Positions 9,519 to 22,300 of a stretch of DNA of 64,000 nt are shown in pieces. This stretch comes from Telmatactis stephensoni (taxonomy: Eukaryota > Cnidaria > Anthozoa > Actiniaria > Isophelliidae), in contig JALIZF010001486.1 in assembly GCA_029948255.1 (NCBI GenBank), positions 248,001 through 312,000 on the forward strand, in the 5' to 3' direction. Within the stretch, counting starts at the first letter, position 1; each line of letters opens with the position of its first letter. Below the pieces are notes generated by a model. It was not told where the DNA came from, searched no databases, and worked only from the letters and a program-made list of their open reading frames with translations. The position numbers and the translations under genes were made by a program.

Positions 9519-12242
9519 ATGGCAGGCAAAGTTAAAGTCCATGTTCAATTTTGGTGAGTATCTCGCCTCTTCTTTTTCTTTTTTGAAAGACGATTTCGGG
9601 GCGCGCGAGTTAAAAAATGACGGGATCTACTGTGTAGATGCCTTGACAGAAATCGACTGAAGATTCCTTTAGAATTTACTTCACTTTGTATCTCCGACAT
9701 GTTTTTGTCAGTTTTCCTACGGGATTTTGGGTTTTCTCTAGCTGTGCAGCTGTTTATGATCCGGACTGCGACACAATAATGCAATTATGTGCATTTCCGG
9801 GATGACTAATGTAATCGATTTAATGCAACATTCCCTGGAGTGAAACGTTTTCTACGTGTCCAGCTCTCCAACAGTTGCGTGCAACACGGAGCACGTATCA
9901 TCTTCTACTTTTGCATTAACATTTTCTGCACGTTTCGTGCAACATATATATTCCAGGGTTGAACACACGTTACAACTTTTGCGCGCGACTTTGGCAAAAA
10001 ATGTTAAGGCCTATTTACACGGTGCAACTTTAGCCTACAACTGTTGCATGCAACTTGCTTACGACATATACACATAACACGAATTGCGTCGTGTAAATAG
10101 CCGCTAAAATGTCGAAGCAAGTTGCATGTAACAGTTGAAGGCAAAAGTTAATTCACCGTGAAAATTGGCCTTGCAACACATTTGTGTTTGTGTATCGACT
10201 TTTGAAGTCGCAAAATCGCACATCGAGCTAGTGCAATTATCGCATCACAGTTAACATCGTTATGTTAAATTTACTTCAAACTATGCAAGAATGCGACATA
10301 TCGAAGTTACAGAACAGATCATGGGGTTCGCCTAAACAATTTGCAGTGAAAATAATGGATATAATATCAATATTATTTTATGAAAAATTTTTCTGGGCAA
10401 ACCTATTGTGCACTGTTTGCATAATATTTAGATTTATCTTTTCCAAACAATGAACGTGTGTTTATATTGCCTGTAGATGTATCTTTTCCAAACAAGGCAA
10501 GCTTATATCATTTCCCTTGACATATTTTTTTCAAATTCCAGAGGTGCTTGACCTTGAGGTGACCAGACCAAGGTATTTCTATTGTTCATTATCTCTTTCT
10601 TGTTGCCTTGATGACAAAAGGGAGGGGGTGAGGGAGAGGATGGTAAATTACAAAGCCATTAATATTTATTTATTTATTTTAATTTTAGTATGAGCTTTTG
10701 AAAGAAGAGCTCATAAAGGAGTTTGGTGAAAAAGTGGAAGTGGTGAGTAAAAGGTTGAGGTTAATTCATTTTACTTCCAGAGCAGGGAGTGGTTGCCCAA
10801 TTCTCCCGAGCCAGGGCCGGGGCTCTTGTTTAAGCTTTCGAAAGTGTGCCCTCTACCCCTCTATCCATCAGTGCTCCTTTTTACGGGTATTTAAAGCTAA
10901 TTAAAGCTACACGGAAAAGAAAGAAGTCGAAACAAGAATGTGAAGTCACTGGGGATTGAACTCGGGACCTCTCGCACCAAAGGCCACGCACACTAACCAA
11001 CTGTGCTATCCTTGCTCTGTGAATTTGAAGACTTGGGAAGACGCTGCCCTATGAAAATAGAATTCCATCAAGTTTATTCACATGAGCAGAAAATGGGGTG
11101 AATTGGGGAGGGGGGCAAATTGGGGATGGTGAGAAGGGAGAAGAAAAGTAGGAACCCCACCCCTCCCTTCTCCCCTCCCAAGCTTGCCCCCATTCTGCTC
11201 GTCCATAAAAACAAAAAATAAAAACTCAACAATTTGCAACAAAATTTAAGCAGTAAAAAGTCGTAATTAGAGATATTATTTCGACACCACTACATACCCT
11301 GATATTAGCTGAAACAGCTTTCTACAGCAAGTATTTGAGAATATCTCGTAAACAGCTGTAGACTTTTGTTAAAAATGCAATATCTGAGAAGTTACCTTAT
11401 TCTTGTTGATTTGTTATAGTGAAAACGATAGGTAACCGTGTTCGTTAGTTAAAGTACAATTTTTGAGAAATGGCTACTTTTTACTACGATTGACCAAGAA
11501 TTACCCCAAAATACTAATTTTAGCCTGTACAAAATTTAGCGATTTTAATTTGAGGAACTCACTAAAGTGTGCTAAATTATGTTGTTGCTAAAAATGGCAA
11601 TCTTAAGGTATTTTTATTTTTATTTATTTATTTACTTTTTTTGTAGTCCAGTTTTGCAACAACAACTGTAACTGGGGAATTTGAAGTAAGTGTGAATGGG
11701 TCCCTTCTTCACTCCAAGAAGGTAAATTCTTTAATAAACTTTTATTTTTTTAAAAATTAAAAAATTAAGTAAAATTCTTGCCATAACTGTACTGCCATTT
11801 TCATAGTAATTTTTAGGTATATACTGCATTAAATGAGTACACAGGCCAAGCTCTCAAAACATGGCATTACATGCATACCATTGTATGGTCAGGCTTCATC
11901 TCCAACCCTGATTGACTGAACCATATATTTCATATAGTAAAACCTTTCCTTGCGAACATCTCCATAATACCATCACCTTTCTAAAACAGACAGGTCTCTG
12001 AGTGCCGACAACTGGAATCCCTATATACTTCCTTGTAAATGACACCTCTATAAAACAGACACCTCTATATCACAGACACCTTTCTTCGTGTGCTATAAGG
12101 AAGTTCCACTGTATTAATACTTCTATTTGCTATAAGTTCAAATGTGCTGACTTGTTGATTATGTTAGGCTGGTGATGAATATGTTGACAATCCAACCAAA
12201 ATGAACAAGATCAAAGATGCTATCAAGAAAGCTATTGTTTAA
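9519..12242 (+). CDS. SELENOW: Selenoprotein W, copy 2, with UxxUxU motif
   Basis: Second SelW paralogue with the same structure as copy 1: exons 9519-9553, 10542-10572, 10689-10742, 11647-11721, 12168-12242. Intron positions and phases match copy 1 throughout. Exon 1 encodes MAGKVKVHVQF plus TG. Exon 2 completes TGA at the Cys position (residue 12), then GA, TGA at 10549-10551 (residue 15, the standard Sec site), Pro, and a third TGA at 10555-10557 (residue 17), then GDQTK. Exon 2 is six bases longer than in copy 1. Exon 3 encodes YELLKEELIKEF, exon 4 ends VNGSLLHSKK, and exon 5 ends with the C-terminal helix KIKDAIKKAIV. Total 89 residues, close to the usual 85-90. A good SECIS follows in the 3'UTR. 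If any UGA terminates instead, no functional protein results. Confidence 0.85.
10005..10172. mobile_element. Foldback element in SelW copy 2 intron 1
   Basis: About 170 bp with terminal inverted repeats AAGGCCTATTTACACGGTGC and TTCACCGTGAAAATTGGCCTT. Inner complementary pairs are CAACTGTTGCATGCAACTTG / CAAGTTGCATGTAACAGTTG. Similar TTGCATGCAACA-type sequence occurs at 13020-13210 and about 36393-36505. Confidence 0.8.
10849..11024 (-). mobile_element. tRNA-derived SINE, family A
   Basis: On the minus strand the right end reads like a tRNA-derived Pol III promoter. The A box lies around 10991-11011 (GGATAGCACAGTTGGTTAGT) and the B box around 10951-10969 (GGTCCCGAGTTCAATCCCC). A non-tRNA tail containing TTAAAGCTA repeats follows. 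A second copy with the same body lies at 32470-32640. No tRNA cloverleaf is completed, so this is a SINE and not a tRNA gene. Confidence 0.75.
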
Positions 12243-12735
12243 TAGACCACTAGTTTGTTGTAGGATGAGGACTACTTTGAGCAGGTATATCACAAACGTT
12301 TTTTTCCCATAATAAGTTAATATAGCTGTGTTAATTATACAGTCAGATCTATCCGCAGCAGCGACCCTGGGCAGTATAATTAGCCTGTGGCCGTGTTGCA
12401 GAGAGGTGACCATTATTAAGAGGTTTCAACATAGAGTAAAATTAATGTAAGGATTGGATCAATGGCAGTGGTGTAAATTGCTGGCTGTTGTAGACAAGAG
12501 GCTATTGGAGGTTACAGGCAATATTGTCGATAGAACCCTATGGCCTACTGCCTTGAACTCCTAGGAAATGGGTCTGTGGTGTAGATAGAAGAGTTTTTTT
12601 CAGATAACTGAGTATGAGATAGCACCGGCTTTCTGACCCTTGAATGTGTATATTTACCCATTTCACATAGCATCCAGTATATGAAATAATAGGGCGACCT
12701 TAATTTCTTGTTTGAATCTTAATTATTTCTTGCAG

Positions 12736-12840
12736 TCTTTGGGTACATAGAACCAGTTGATGTAATGCTATGATGGATTTGGTTTAAATACTATGGTGCA
12801 GCCATGTCCTGATGCTTGTTGTGTCTTCTGGGGAATGTCA
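12736..12840 (+). promoter_or_regulatory. SECIS element in the last 3'UTR exon of SelW copy 2
   Basis: Exon 5 continues as 3'UTR to a donor at 12285 (GAGCAG|GTATAT), and the last exon starts at 12736 after TTTCTTGCAG. The SECIS core has ATGA at 12770-12773 and TGAT at 12810-12813. Between them GGATTTGGTT pairs with AGCCATGTCC over about ten positions, with one U-U mismatch. The apical loop begins TAAA (12784-12787). This fits the eukaryotic SECIS consensus (quartet, stem of about ten pairs, unpaired AA). It supports Sec insertion at the in-frame UGAs. Confidence 0.8.
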
Positions 12841-12966
12841 TCCACCAAGACTGTCAAACTTCCTTATCACTCAATTTATAGAGAGAAGAATGTTATCTTA
12901 AATTGCATTTTGAATGATTTTAATTTTGCATTTGTAAGTAAAATCACAGTCTGTAGTTTCTCTTTG

Positions 12967-12972
12967 AATAAA
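12967..12972 (+). terminator. Likely polyadenylation signal of SelW copy 2
   Basis: AATAAA lies about 155 bases past the SECIS core on the sense strand, a reasonable distance for the end of the last exon. Confidence 0.5.
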
Positions 12973-12984
12973 TATGTCAAACAT

Positions 12985-13716
12985 GGCAAATTTTTGTTCT
13001 AATGATGCTTGAAAAATTCATCAAATCTCAGGCATAGACACACGATGCAGCATTTTCTCTGACACTGCATGCAACATATTGTTGCAAAGTTTAGGATCAA
13101 GTAAAATTCTGCAATATTTTCTACAACATTGCACACAACATTGCAGGGTTGGGCACAGTGGAACTGCGTGTCATGCAATGTTGAAGAAGATGTTGCATCA
13201 TGTGTCCAAGGCTTTAGGTATGCTATAAAACGTGCAAAAAATATTATGTATTTAGAAGCTTATTACATAGAAATTTAAATGCCTCCAAGCTAAGGGAGAG
13301 CACTCTATTTTGTAGTGATTTGACTCCATGTTTAAATAAAGTTGATTCATTGATTAATTGATAGTAATGAAGTGTTTGTAGAGGAAAGTCAATCAAAACT
13401 AATTATCACCTTCATGAGGCTCAATGAAAGTATAACATCACCATTAATTTATTGAATGATTTCAAAAGCAAATTTAAAGTACTTGTGATGCTGTGCTGGG
13501 CACTAGTTCACAAATACATCCCACAGAGTACCTTTTCATGCTGAAGTACTAGATAGAGCCATTCCACGAGTCAAAAATAGTGCAAGGATTCAGAGAACTT
13601 CCTCTAATGTAGTTCTAACCAATAGACTATTTGGTAATTAACTCTTGATCTTTGTGAGAGTTTATGACCAGATCTTGGTTGTGTACTAAAGGGGCAGGTA
13701 CTGATTCTCCATATAT
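12985..13716. other. Region between SelW copy 2 and profilin (convergent)
   Basis: No exon recognised. About 13020-13210 contains a degenerate foldback related to the 10005-10172 family, with ATGCAACATATTGTTGCA-like palindromes and GTGGAACTGCGTGTCATGCA. The rest is AT-rich unique-looking sequence and probably includes the 3'UTRs of the two convergent genes. Confidence 0.45.
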
Positions 13717-14828
13717 TCAAATTCTTAGGATTCTACAAGCATTTTCTACCACCCTAACAGCTTCAGTACTTGTCTGATTTGATGGATGAGATGCAATGAG
13801 AACTCCATATGGTAGATTACATACTACCAAACCCTGGTTGTTACTTTCTGATGTTGAATAAGCACTAAAAAGGAAAATATTGACATTTTGATCGATGCAC
13901 AGTCACTTGTAGTAGGTTTGACTGTGCTTACTAAATACCTGCAGTATGTTTTGTGGTAAACAGTGAAGTGATATTGCTTTCCTTGGTTGTCTTGTAAAAC
14001 AAATCCTCTTGAGCACAACTTCTCTTCTAGAATTACAAAATCACAAAGAATTACCATATTAGCAGTTGTTTTTATTAAATTCAATGAGAATGGAGAGACA
14101 TACCCGTTTCACAGCTGTTTCACATTACTTGCATTAATAATAAATTAATCATCATCAATTATTGGTGATAAATGTTTACCTTGTTCTTCTGTGGATCCAT
14201 TGAATATTTGAACAAATTGTGGCATGCAATCCTGAAGAAACAGGCATGGACAAATTCAATATGTAAACAAAGGAATGTGAAATACACTTAGTTTAGACTA
14301 ATTATTATAAGTCTTTTTTCTTTGATGCACAGCACAGTTATCAATTTTGTTTGATGAGTTGATTTTTAATTAATGTACGAGTACTTTTTGATTTATATAG
14401 CCATATAAAACTTTATCATTTGTTAGCTTGCCAGAGAAACAAATAATAAACAGAGCTGATACAATACCTCAGAAACTGAGACCAAACACCCCTGGGTGTA
14501 GACAGGTTTTGCTCTCTTTGTAATCAGTAGAACACCATCAATAATTCCACACTTTAGTATATGCTCTAAAATGTAAAATAAAATGGCCGTGTCTAACCAG
14601 AAGAATATCAAATGAGTGATATTTTTGTAGAGTTCTCTAGTGGCAAATTAGAATTTGATGTATGTAATGATATCCTTTGATGGCGAGGAATATATAAGCT
14701 TTAATAAGCTTTAAGCTTATAAGAAGATGAACGTTTTCAAAGAGCAAAAACTGGATTTCAAGATCACTCAATTAAAAAACAAATACCAACTAACCATTAA
14801 CGAACTGCTCCCAGCTTCCATTCTGCAT
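13717..14828 (-). CDS. Divergent profilin
   Basis: Actin-monomer-binding profilin-like protein of 139 residues. Exons on the minus strand: 14828-14795, 14565-14468, 14231-14180, 14026-13939, 13864-13717, with consistent GT-AG sites and phases. The start MQNGSWEQFVNEHILKCGII matches the profilin N-terminal helix (conserved Trp then a Gly-x-x-x-x-x turn). CSRGFVLQDNQGKQYHF corresponds to the central strands. GLVVCNLPYGVLIASHPSN followed by the helix EAVRVVENACRILRI is the typical profilin C-terminal strand and helix. Length is standard for the family. Identity to vertebrate profilins is low. The QEEKL..GF segment recalls profilin-4, so orthology within the family is undecided. Binding to actin or polyproline cannot be judged from sequence alone. 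Confidence 0.75.
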
Positions 14829-15339
14829 TATTCCAGCATATAAGTTTCTTTAACAATAAGTAAAAGCCTAGGAAAAATGCGACAAAGTTTGAAAGTCGAC
14901 CTCCATTTTGTGTACGGCTGATTTCAACCAGGCGTTTCTCTACCCATTCCCATTCCCTTGCAGCCTCGTCTATCACAGTAAACCCATTGTCATAAGAATA
15001 CCCGCGTATATTTGAGCAAATGTAATTACCGTATTTTTTCAAATAATCGTACTTGCTTGAATAATCTCTCCCTTTTAGGCACACACACACAAAATAATTA
15101 ACAAAAATAATCTCACCTCTCATTAATGAATCTCTTGACTGCCCCACCCTTCAGGCACATTTTTATCAATAATTTCACTACTGACACCATCAAGCATCCT
15201 TCAGGCAGTCAAAAGGTTTATAAATTCATTTTGGTTTATAGACTCGATCTGCACTGTACAGTAAGTGGACGGTAACACTTTTGTGTTACCATTAATATTA
15301 TTACCATTACCTTACTGCAGACCACATTTTGCTGTTATC

Positions 15340-15666
15340 TTACCATTACCTAACTGCCCACTTATTGACCACTTACCAACCACTTACCGACCACCTACTA
15401 ACCACTTATCAACCACTTACCAACCATACTAACCACTTATCAACCACTTACCGACCACCTACTAACCACTTATCGACCACTTACCACCCACTTATCGACC
15501 ACTTACCAACCACCTACTATAACCACTTATCGACCACTTACCAACCACTTATTGACCACTTACTAACCACTTATCACCCACTTACTAACCACTTATTGAC
15601 CACTTACCAACCACTTATCGACCACTTACCAACCACTCATCGACCACTTACCAACCACTTATCAAC
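15340..15666. repeat. 11-bp minisatellite (CCACTTATCGA / CCACTTACCAA)
   Basis: About 30 units of an 11-bp motif alternating CCACTTATCGA and CCACTTACCAA types. Because 11 is prime to 3, all three frames are used in turn, giving a spurious open frame of Thr-Tyr-Gln-Pro-Leu repeats. Lies between profilin and Pellino. Confidence 0.95.
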
Positions 15667-16366
15667 CTGACTTACCATACGGTGTAGATTGTTCACTAGA
15701 GAGAATGGTAATTTTTGACGTCATCGAAATATCATAGACTGAGATATTTAGACTATATGGATTACACGTTGCATTTAAAGAGCCAGTGAAATCAAGATAT
15801 TGAAGCAAGTTCTGGTGATTGTGCATGCATGATGAATTTACATGTTTTTTTTTGGGGGGGGGGGGAAGGGAGTATCCTTTTAATTTCATAGTTTAGTATA
15901 AATCTGTAGCCAGTTCTTTTTGGGAAGGAGAAGGAGGGGGGGGGGAAGAATAGAGCAACTCTCCCTTTCCCCTCCTCCCCTAAAAGTTCAGAGAAACTTA
16001 AAGTTATCAAAAATTTCAGCGCCCTCCATGATAAAGTTTATTTATACATGTTAAAAGTATGGCCCACATTATATTGAAGCACAGTACATATCATGGAAAA
16101 TGGCATTCATTTGGAATTAAATAATAAATTAATATTATTAGCATCTGTGAATTTCACATAACCCGGGGACTTCTGCAATTTTCTCTCTTCACATAATGAA
16201 ATCAAGACTTGATTTACTGTACCTTTCTGTTATTTCAGAATTATCTATACACATATATATTCTATACAAGTAGTATATTAAAAAGTAAGTTAGAGAGCAA
16301 CTTTCTAACTTATTGTGCATTTTGGCATGAATAAATATTTAAAGGTCTATATAATAGTAATAATTT
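15667..16366. other. Pellino downstream region
   Basis: No exon. Contains two poly-G/C runs (about 15856-15867 and 15937-15946) and AT-rich sequence that probably includes the Pellino 3'UTR on the minus strand. Confidence 0.4.
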
Positions 16367-19300
16367 CTAGCTCTCAGTGCTAAATATCAGCTTGACAAAG
16401 CCGTCTTCACCCTCGAGTGGTAGGGCACAGAATGGACAGATGGCTTGAAAGGCATCACGCCCATGAGGGATTGGTATTTGAGACCATGACCTGTAATAAA
16501 CAGAAACAGTCAAGAAAATCAAAGCAAACCATAAACCTGGTGAGCATGATTGGCAGGAGACTGAGACGTGCATCATATGATGTGACAGGTTGCTCTGAAT
16601 GTGGGCTAAAGGGTAACTGTCCTAATTCAAATTTGTCCTTAAAAAACAAAATTCATAGGGGGAGGGGGAGGGGAGAGGGGGTTGAGGGGAGGGGAGAGGG
16701 GGGAGAGGGAGATGAGAGGGAGGGTGGGGGGCTTTGCAATGCCAAGTTTTGACCATGATGGATGCTGTGAACCCTCTATTGAGCAGCCTGATTTTCAGAT
16801 GGTCAGTTGTCATCAGGGTCTCCTATACCTTTTGTGTGATCGAAACGTGAATGGCTGATTTATTTTGACATGTTATGTGATTTTTAAATCACATTAAAAG
16901 GTCTGAAATCTTTTTTGCGTCCATGTGAAAGCAACTTTTGATTAATTTTTTGTGAACGTGAAAGAGAATTTTGAATTAACCATGACGTGTGAAAAGACCA
17001 AATATTTTTGCGTGATTTAATTTGGCCAAGGGGTATAGGGGACCCTGTGTCATCCACTTTATGCAAAGGTCCTTTGGTGGACATGAGATACACCCTACAG
17101 TATATGGAAATAAGGAACACAATAATAACATATGATGTATGGTATGTAGTCAAATTAACCCACCTTACAGTTGCCTCAGAACAAACATGTCCACAAGGAA
17201 CAAAAGCATGGGTAGGTACAATTTCTCCTTCATAGAAAGCTCTTTCATGTCCTATTTGTAAGGATACGTAATTGCTCACCTATGATATAGAAGAGACAAT
17301 GTTATTAGATTATTAGTGTCCAGTGGAGCAAGTTGTACAAATTTTGTTTTGGAGTCTGACATACCTGAGAAAGGCAAAAATAACAACATGGTGATGAAAA
17401 AAGACCTTCCCAGGGTGTATTCACATATCAGGGTGGCTCAAAAAAGGGCTCATTAGTGGATGTATTGATTTTTTCAATAATGGTAAATATATAGAAGCTT
17501 ACAGAAGCAGGCAGTTGAAGGCCACTACCAACAAAAAAGGCTTTGGTGTGTCATGTTCTACCTAAAAAGGGTTTTGAAAATGACCCTAAAAGGTATGCAT
17601 AAATTATCAGAGGTGCCGATTTTATACCCTAAAAGGTATGCCCACATTGTTAATAAAGGATATTCGCACAAGAGATCGTACCAATCTTTATGCAATTTTC
17701 GTTATCCTGACCCTAAAAGGTACGCATTGAACTGGAAACTCTAAAAGGTACGAGCAGGTCATATTTTCGACCCAAAAAGGGCCGTCAAGCACCCCTACCA
17801 CTTTTGTAAGTGGGTGATACAGGTAGGTGACACATGAACTTACCTGCAGACATATTGGACATGTTCTAGTTTTACTATCTTGACTATTGGGACTATTCCA
17901 GTCATGAAATCCATGTACATGTCCACATTTGATGTAGACATGAGGCTGCCGACTTAGTGTCTCACATTCCTTGAATAAAAAATAAACATGAAATGTTATT
18001 TAATTTATACCTTGTGTCCTGAGTAGAACAATAATTATATTGAATTATAAAGCTGTTAATTAAAATATTATTGTTCTAATAATGAGCTAGCTGGGCTAAT
18101 ACTTTTTAGGAGGGATATTGCTATCTTTGTGTGGCCAGTGATGGGCAATCTGTGGTTGCTCTTCCACAGGAAACCCAATACTTATTATTATGTCCTAGCA
18201 GACCTTTCTTGAGTTTGTATGAAACAATGATTCAAGTTGAGGCTAGGGTGGATAAATCCATAAATTCACTGTATTTTATCTATCACAGCCTCAACTTTAA
18301 TCTATGGTTTTCAAATTTGTTACATCTTTTTGAATTTATAATTGTAAAAAAGTAATATCCTAATAAGTGTGCAAATAAAGAAATTGATTTTAACTTGAAA
18401 GGTCTATTATTATTTTTCTCTAGAGAAAGCTCTAAACGTCGAGATCTTAACTGCAGCATTCACAATTTTTAACTTTATGAGAAGGGAAAACAGAATAGGA
18501 TTTGATTAATATAAAGAAAGTAAATTTGATGCTACCTGAAAGCTACCTGTAAGTACTAATATATAACTAACCGTGGTTGACGTTGGGAATACAAGTGTTG
18601 TTAGGCCAACTGGGCATTGAGGTCTCATGGCATTCAGACGTCGGCGCATAGCATCAATCATCCCTTCAGACTAAAATGTCATATAGCATGAGTCAATCGT
18701 CAGTCAGTCAGTTGAGGTTGGTCACTTGGTTAGTCACAGTGAGTCAGTCTGTCTGTCTATCCATCTGTGAGCCTGCTTAACTCAGTGAGTCCATCTGTCA
18801 AACAGTTAGTGAGTCAGTCATTAGTTGTCAAACTGGTTGGTGATCAAATAATTTTTTCATTACTGTGTTTTTTGCAAATAGAGCAGTTTGTTTGAGTAGG
18901 AAATGGACTAGTGCACCATGTTGTGACCGTACGTGTCAGTACCATGACATGTCCACAAAAGTGTTTAAAATTCTTGTCATTAAACTGTGCTGTAACTGGG
19001 TGGTGCCATTTTCACAGTCATACAAAATACTGCATCAGGCTCATGTTGGTAGTAGATACATTGTGTAGCTCCAGAAAATATCTGTCCCCCACCACGGAGG
19101 GAATTTGTAAATGGGCCCCCAGTATCCTCTAGACCATTTTTCTTCCATACAAATTCTGCAATTTTGTTCTTTCTCGGATCATCCCCCTACCCTCCAGAAT
19201 TTCAAAATTCTTCCATGGTTGTGGGAAACTGGTGGGGGTATAGATATTTTCTGGAACTACACATTCCAAATTCATGCTGTAGTTGTACAAAAATCTGCTC

Positions 19301-22300
19301 TCACGTAGTTGATCAGGATTCATCCAGTTTAAAAGGTAATAATGTCTTACTGGTATTTGTTTCATTCCCTCTGCAGTTCTCCACATCAGAACAGCTCCAC
19401 AAAGATCTATTAGTGAGCCATCCATTAGAATATTAGATTCACTTGGCATCTGAAAATATAATGAAAAGTGAAAATTAAAAATCAATGTGAAATATAATCA
19501 AGAATAATCTCATTGTCCAAAGTGATATTATCATGCAGCTTTAAATAAGTAAATAGAAATGCAGTTTGCAATTAATGCATTTTTTGCAGACTATTTTTAA
19601 TTAGAATAATTTACAACAAATTATACCAACATTGAAGGACAAAATCTAGTGGGGGGGTGGGGGGGGGGGGGGGTCTGGACATGCAGTTACTTCCTTATCA
19701 CTCAGAGGCCCCTGGTGATAAAATATTGTATCAAATTCAAGTAAACTTACGGGTTTCCCATTTGATGTTGCAGACCGTGTTTCTCGTAAAGTATATACAT
19801 TTCCACATACAGACACTTCTCGCCAGATTCCTGCAGGACAGTTTGAACCTCCTCTAGGATTCATATGTAGAATGCCATTGGTGGTCAAGCCATCCATCAT
19901 CTTATCTTCATTTTGCCATTTGGCAGCTTTTTCCTAGAGAAAAAACAATAAGGACATAAGGACATAAGTAAGAAGTATTGGGTTGCCTGTGGAAAAGTTA
20001 CCACAGGAAGCCCACCACTACATTCAAGTCACTCAAAGAAAATAATTTTGTAGTTCACTTACCCCTAGAAATATATTATTAGTCCCATCAAATCCTGCTG
20101 CAAATACCCTCGAAGTATAGGGTGGATTTCTGTCTACTGATATACGGCAAGCATATCTTGATATTGTACTCTTCTGTATGTCTGGTACAGTATCAGGTTG
20201 TTTTGGTCCAGGAATGGTGTCAAGTACTACAAAATCTATCTTGCTGTCCGATGATCTACCAATCTAGATTTGGATGTATACATGTATTTATTAGTCGATA
20301 ACAGTTGTAGGCGAAATTGTAAATGACCCAGCTTTAATTATTTCCAGATACTGAGGGTGAAGAATGGCATGATCCCAGGGGAGGAGGACTCCATTGTAAA
20401 ACTATCGGGTATGCTCGTCAGAAATTTTCAAAAATCAATACCCCTAAAAGATACCAGAAGTCCTTTTAGAAGGGCGTGGCTGGACGATTTTTTAACCCCT
20501 AAGAGATACTAGCGATAACAGCTAATGAACATTATTATTATGAACACAAAATTGGATGGTCGACATGCCTTTGTTGGGTAAATTTCTTTCATTTGAGATA
20601 CCCTAAAAGAAATCAGGAAATGCTAAAACTCTAAACTTCAATTTTAACACCCTAAAAGATACCAAATTGCCGATGTTTACCCCTAAGAGATACGACTAGC
20701 ATACCCGATCCTTTTACAGTGGAGTCCCCCCCCCTCCCCTGGGGGCATGATAACATCTGGTGCTTGTACCATATTTACCCAGTAAAAACACAATTCTGGT
20801 TGGAAAAATAAATGGTAGACTGTTGATCCACTGTGCTTATTCTCTCTCTCGTCCATTACTCTACTTGAGTTTTAAACATTGTTTTAATAATATCATCCAT
20901 TGGAATTAAGAGTACAAACAATGAAAAACTGCTTGTCATTTTGTTAATGGATGATGAGAATATAAACATGGCTGCATACTACCATCCCATAGGTGATTTT
21001 TAATGATCTTTATACAGTAGCAATACACAGGTTATTGCCCCCTTAACACTCCTCCTACTGTCAGGACTCCCCTCAGCCAAGTTTCTATATCAAACTGAAA
21101 TTGTCATTTCTGATTGGTCCACCTGAATTATGGTTAACCAAACGAGATAAGAAATCACAGATTAAATTTATGTGAACAATACCTGAAACATGTCAGTTTT
21201 TTCATCTTTGCAGTACTCTACAACTACAGATTGTCCTCTTTCCATGGTATACGATACACTGTGGGATTTATGTGAATGAAGAACCTAAAGAGGAGACAAC
21301 TGCATCAAATGTTGATCAGAAGTTCAATAACTACATTTTACTTCTCCTGAAGGTTTAGGTCATTTGGAAACTTGCATTCAGACAGACGTCAATCAAATCA
21401 CTTGACCGATACAATTTATGATAAAATTAAGTTAATTATACATTTAAAGTTTATATCTGTCTAAGCTTTCCTTGAAAATTTGAGGCATTTTTTTGAGAAT
21501 TGCTATTTGTATCTGTTGATTGATTTCGAGAGCAATTTGATTGACTTCCGTACGTGTGAATGCTTGTTTTGAATCAAGACTTTGACCTTCACTGGTCGCA
21601 CTTCAACAATAACAGTACTAGTAAATTGGTTTATAATTTATATTTCATTTGTGGCCTATATTCTCTTTATTTTCCTTTTAACCATCACCAAAAATCATCC
21701 AGACTAAATTAAACCTGATGACTTAATGGCAAATGTGTAGTTCCAGAAAATATTTATACTACCACCACAGACGGAATACTTTAAGGAGGCAGCATATGGT
21801 TGAGTGGTTAGAGCGTCCATCTCGCAATCTGGTTGTCCCGAGTTCAAGTCCCTGCTCTGGCCACTAGCTGAGGTTGAATTTGTTCTGGGCAATGCCTAGT
21901 TCAAATTCAGTTTCTCAACCATGCTTGTATCAATAGCCAACTGGTTTGCCTCCTTGCCAGTTGGGATTCTTAAACACTTTATGTTTCTTTACTGAATATT
22001 GTGTAATACATGTATTTCAGGATTTGAGGACTGGCCATGTTGGGAAAAAAACTTTGCTATACCTGTATGTGTTATATCCTCATTAAACAAAAAGTTTTTA
22101 AATTCACCATGCTTCCCCAGTTGGAACTAAATCCAACTAATCCAATTTTCTTGAATGCAAACTCTGTAATTTTGTTCTTTCTCTGATCCCCCTCCCGGGC
22201 TCCAGAATTCAAATTCCCTGTGTGGTAAGGGTATGGATATTTTCTGGAACTATACAATGGTATTAATTAAGACTATGGTGTTGGCGCTGTTTAAAGTTAT

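Noticed and set aside
10940..11024. Possible tRNA gene on the minus strand
   Set aside because: A and B boxes are present but the acceptor stem and cloverleaf do not close, and a second dispersed copy shares the non-tRNA tail, so it is a SINE.
15329..15670. 113-residue open frame rich in Thr-Tyr-Gln-Pro-Leu
   Set aside because: It is the translation of an 11-bp minisatellite; no start context, splice sites or similarity.
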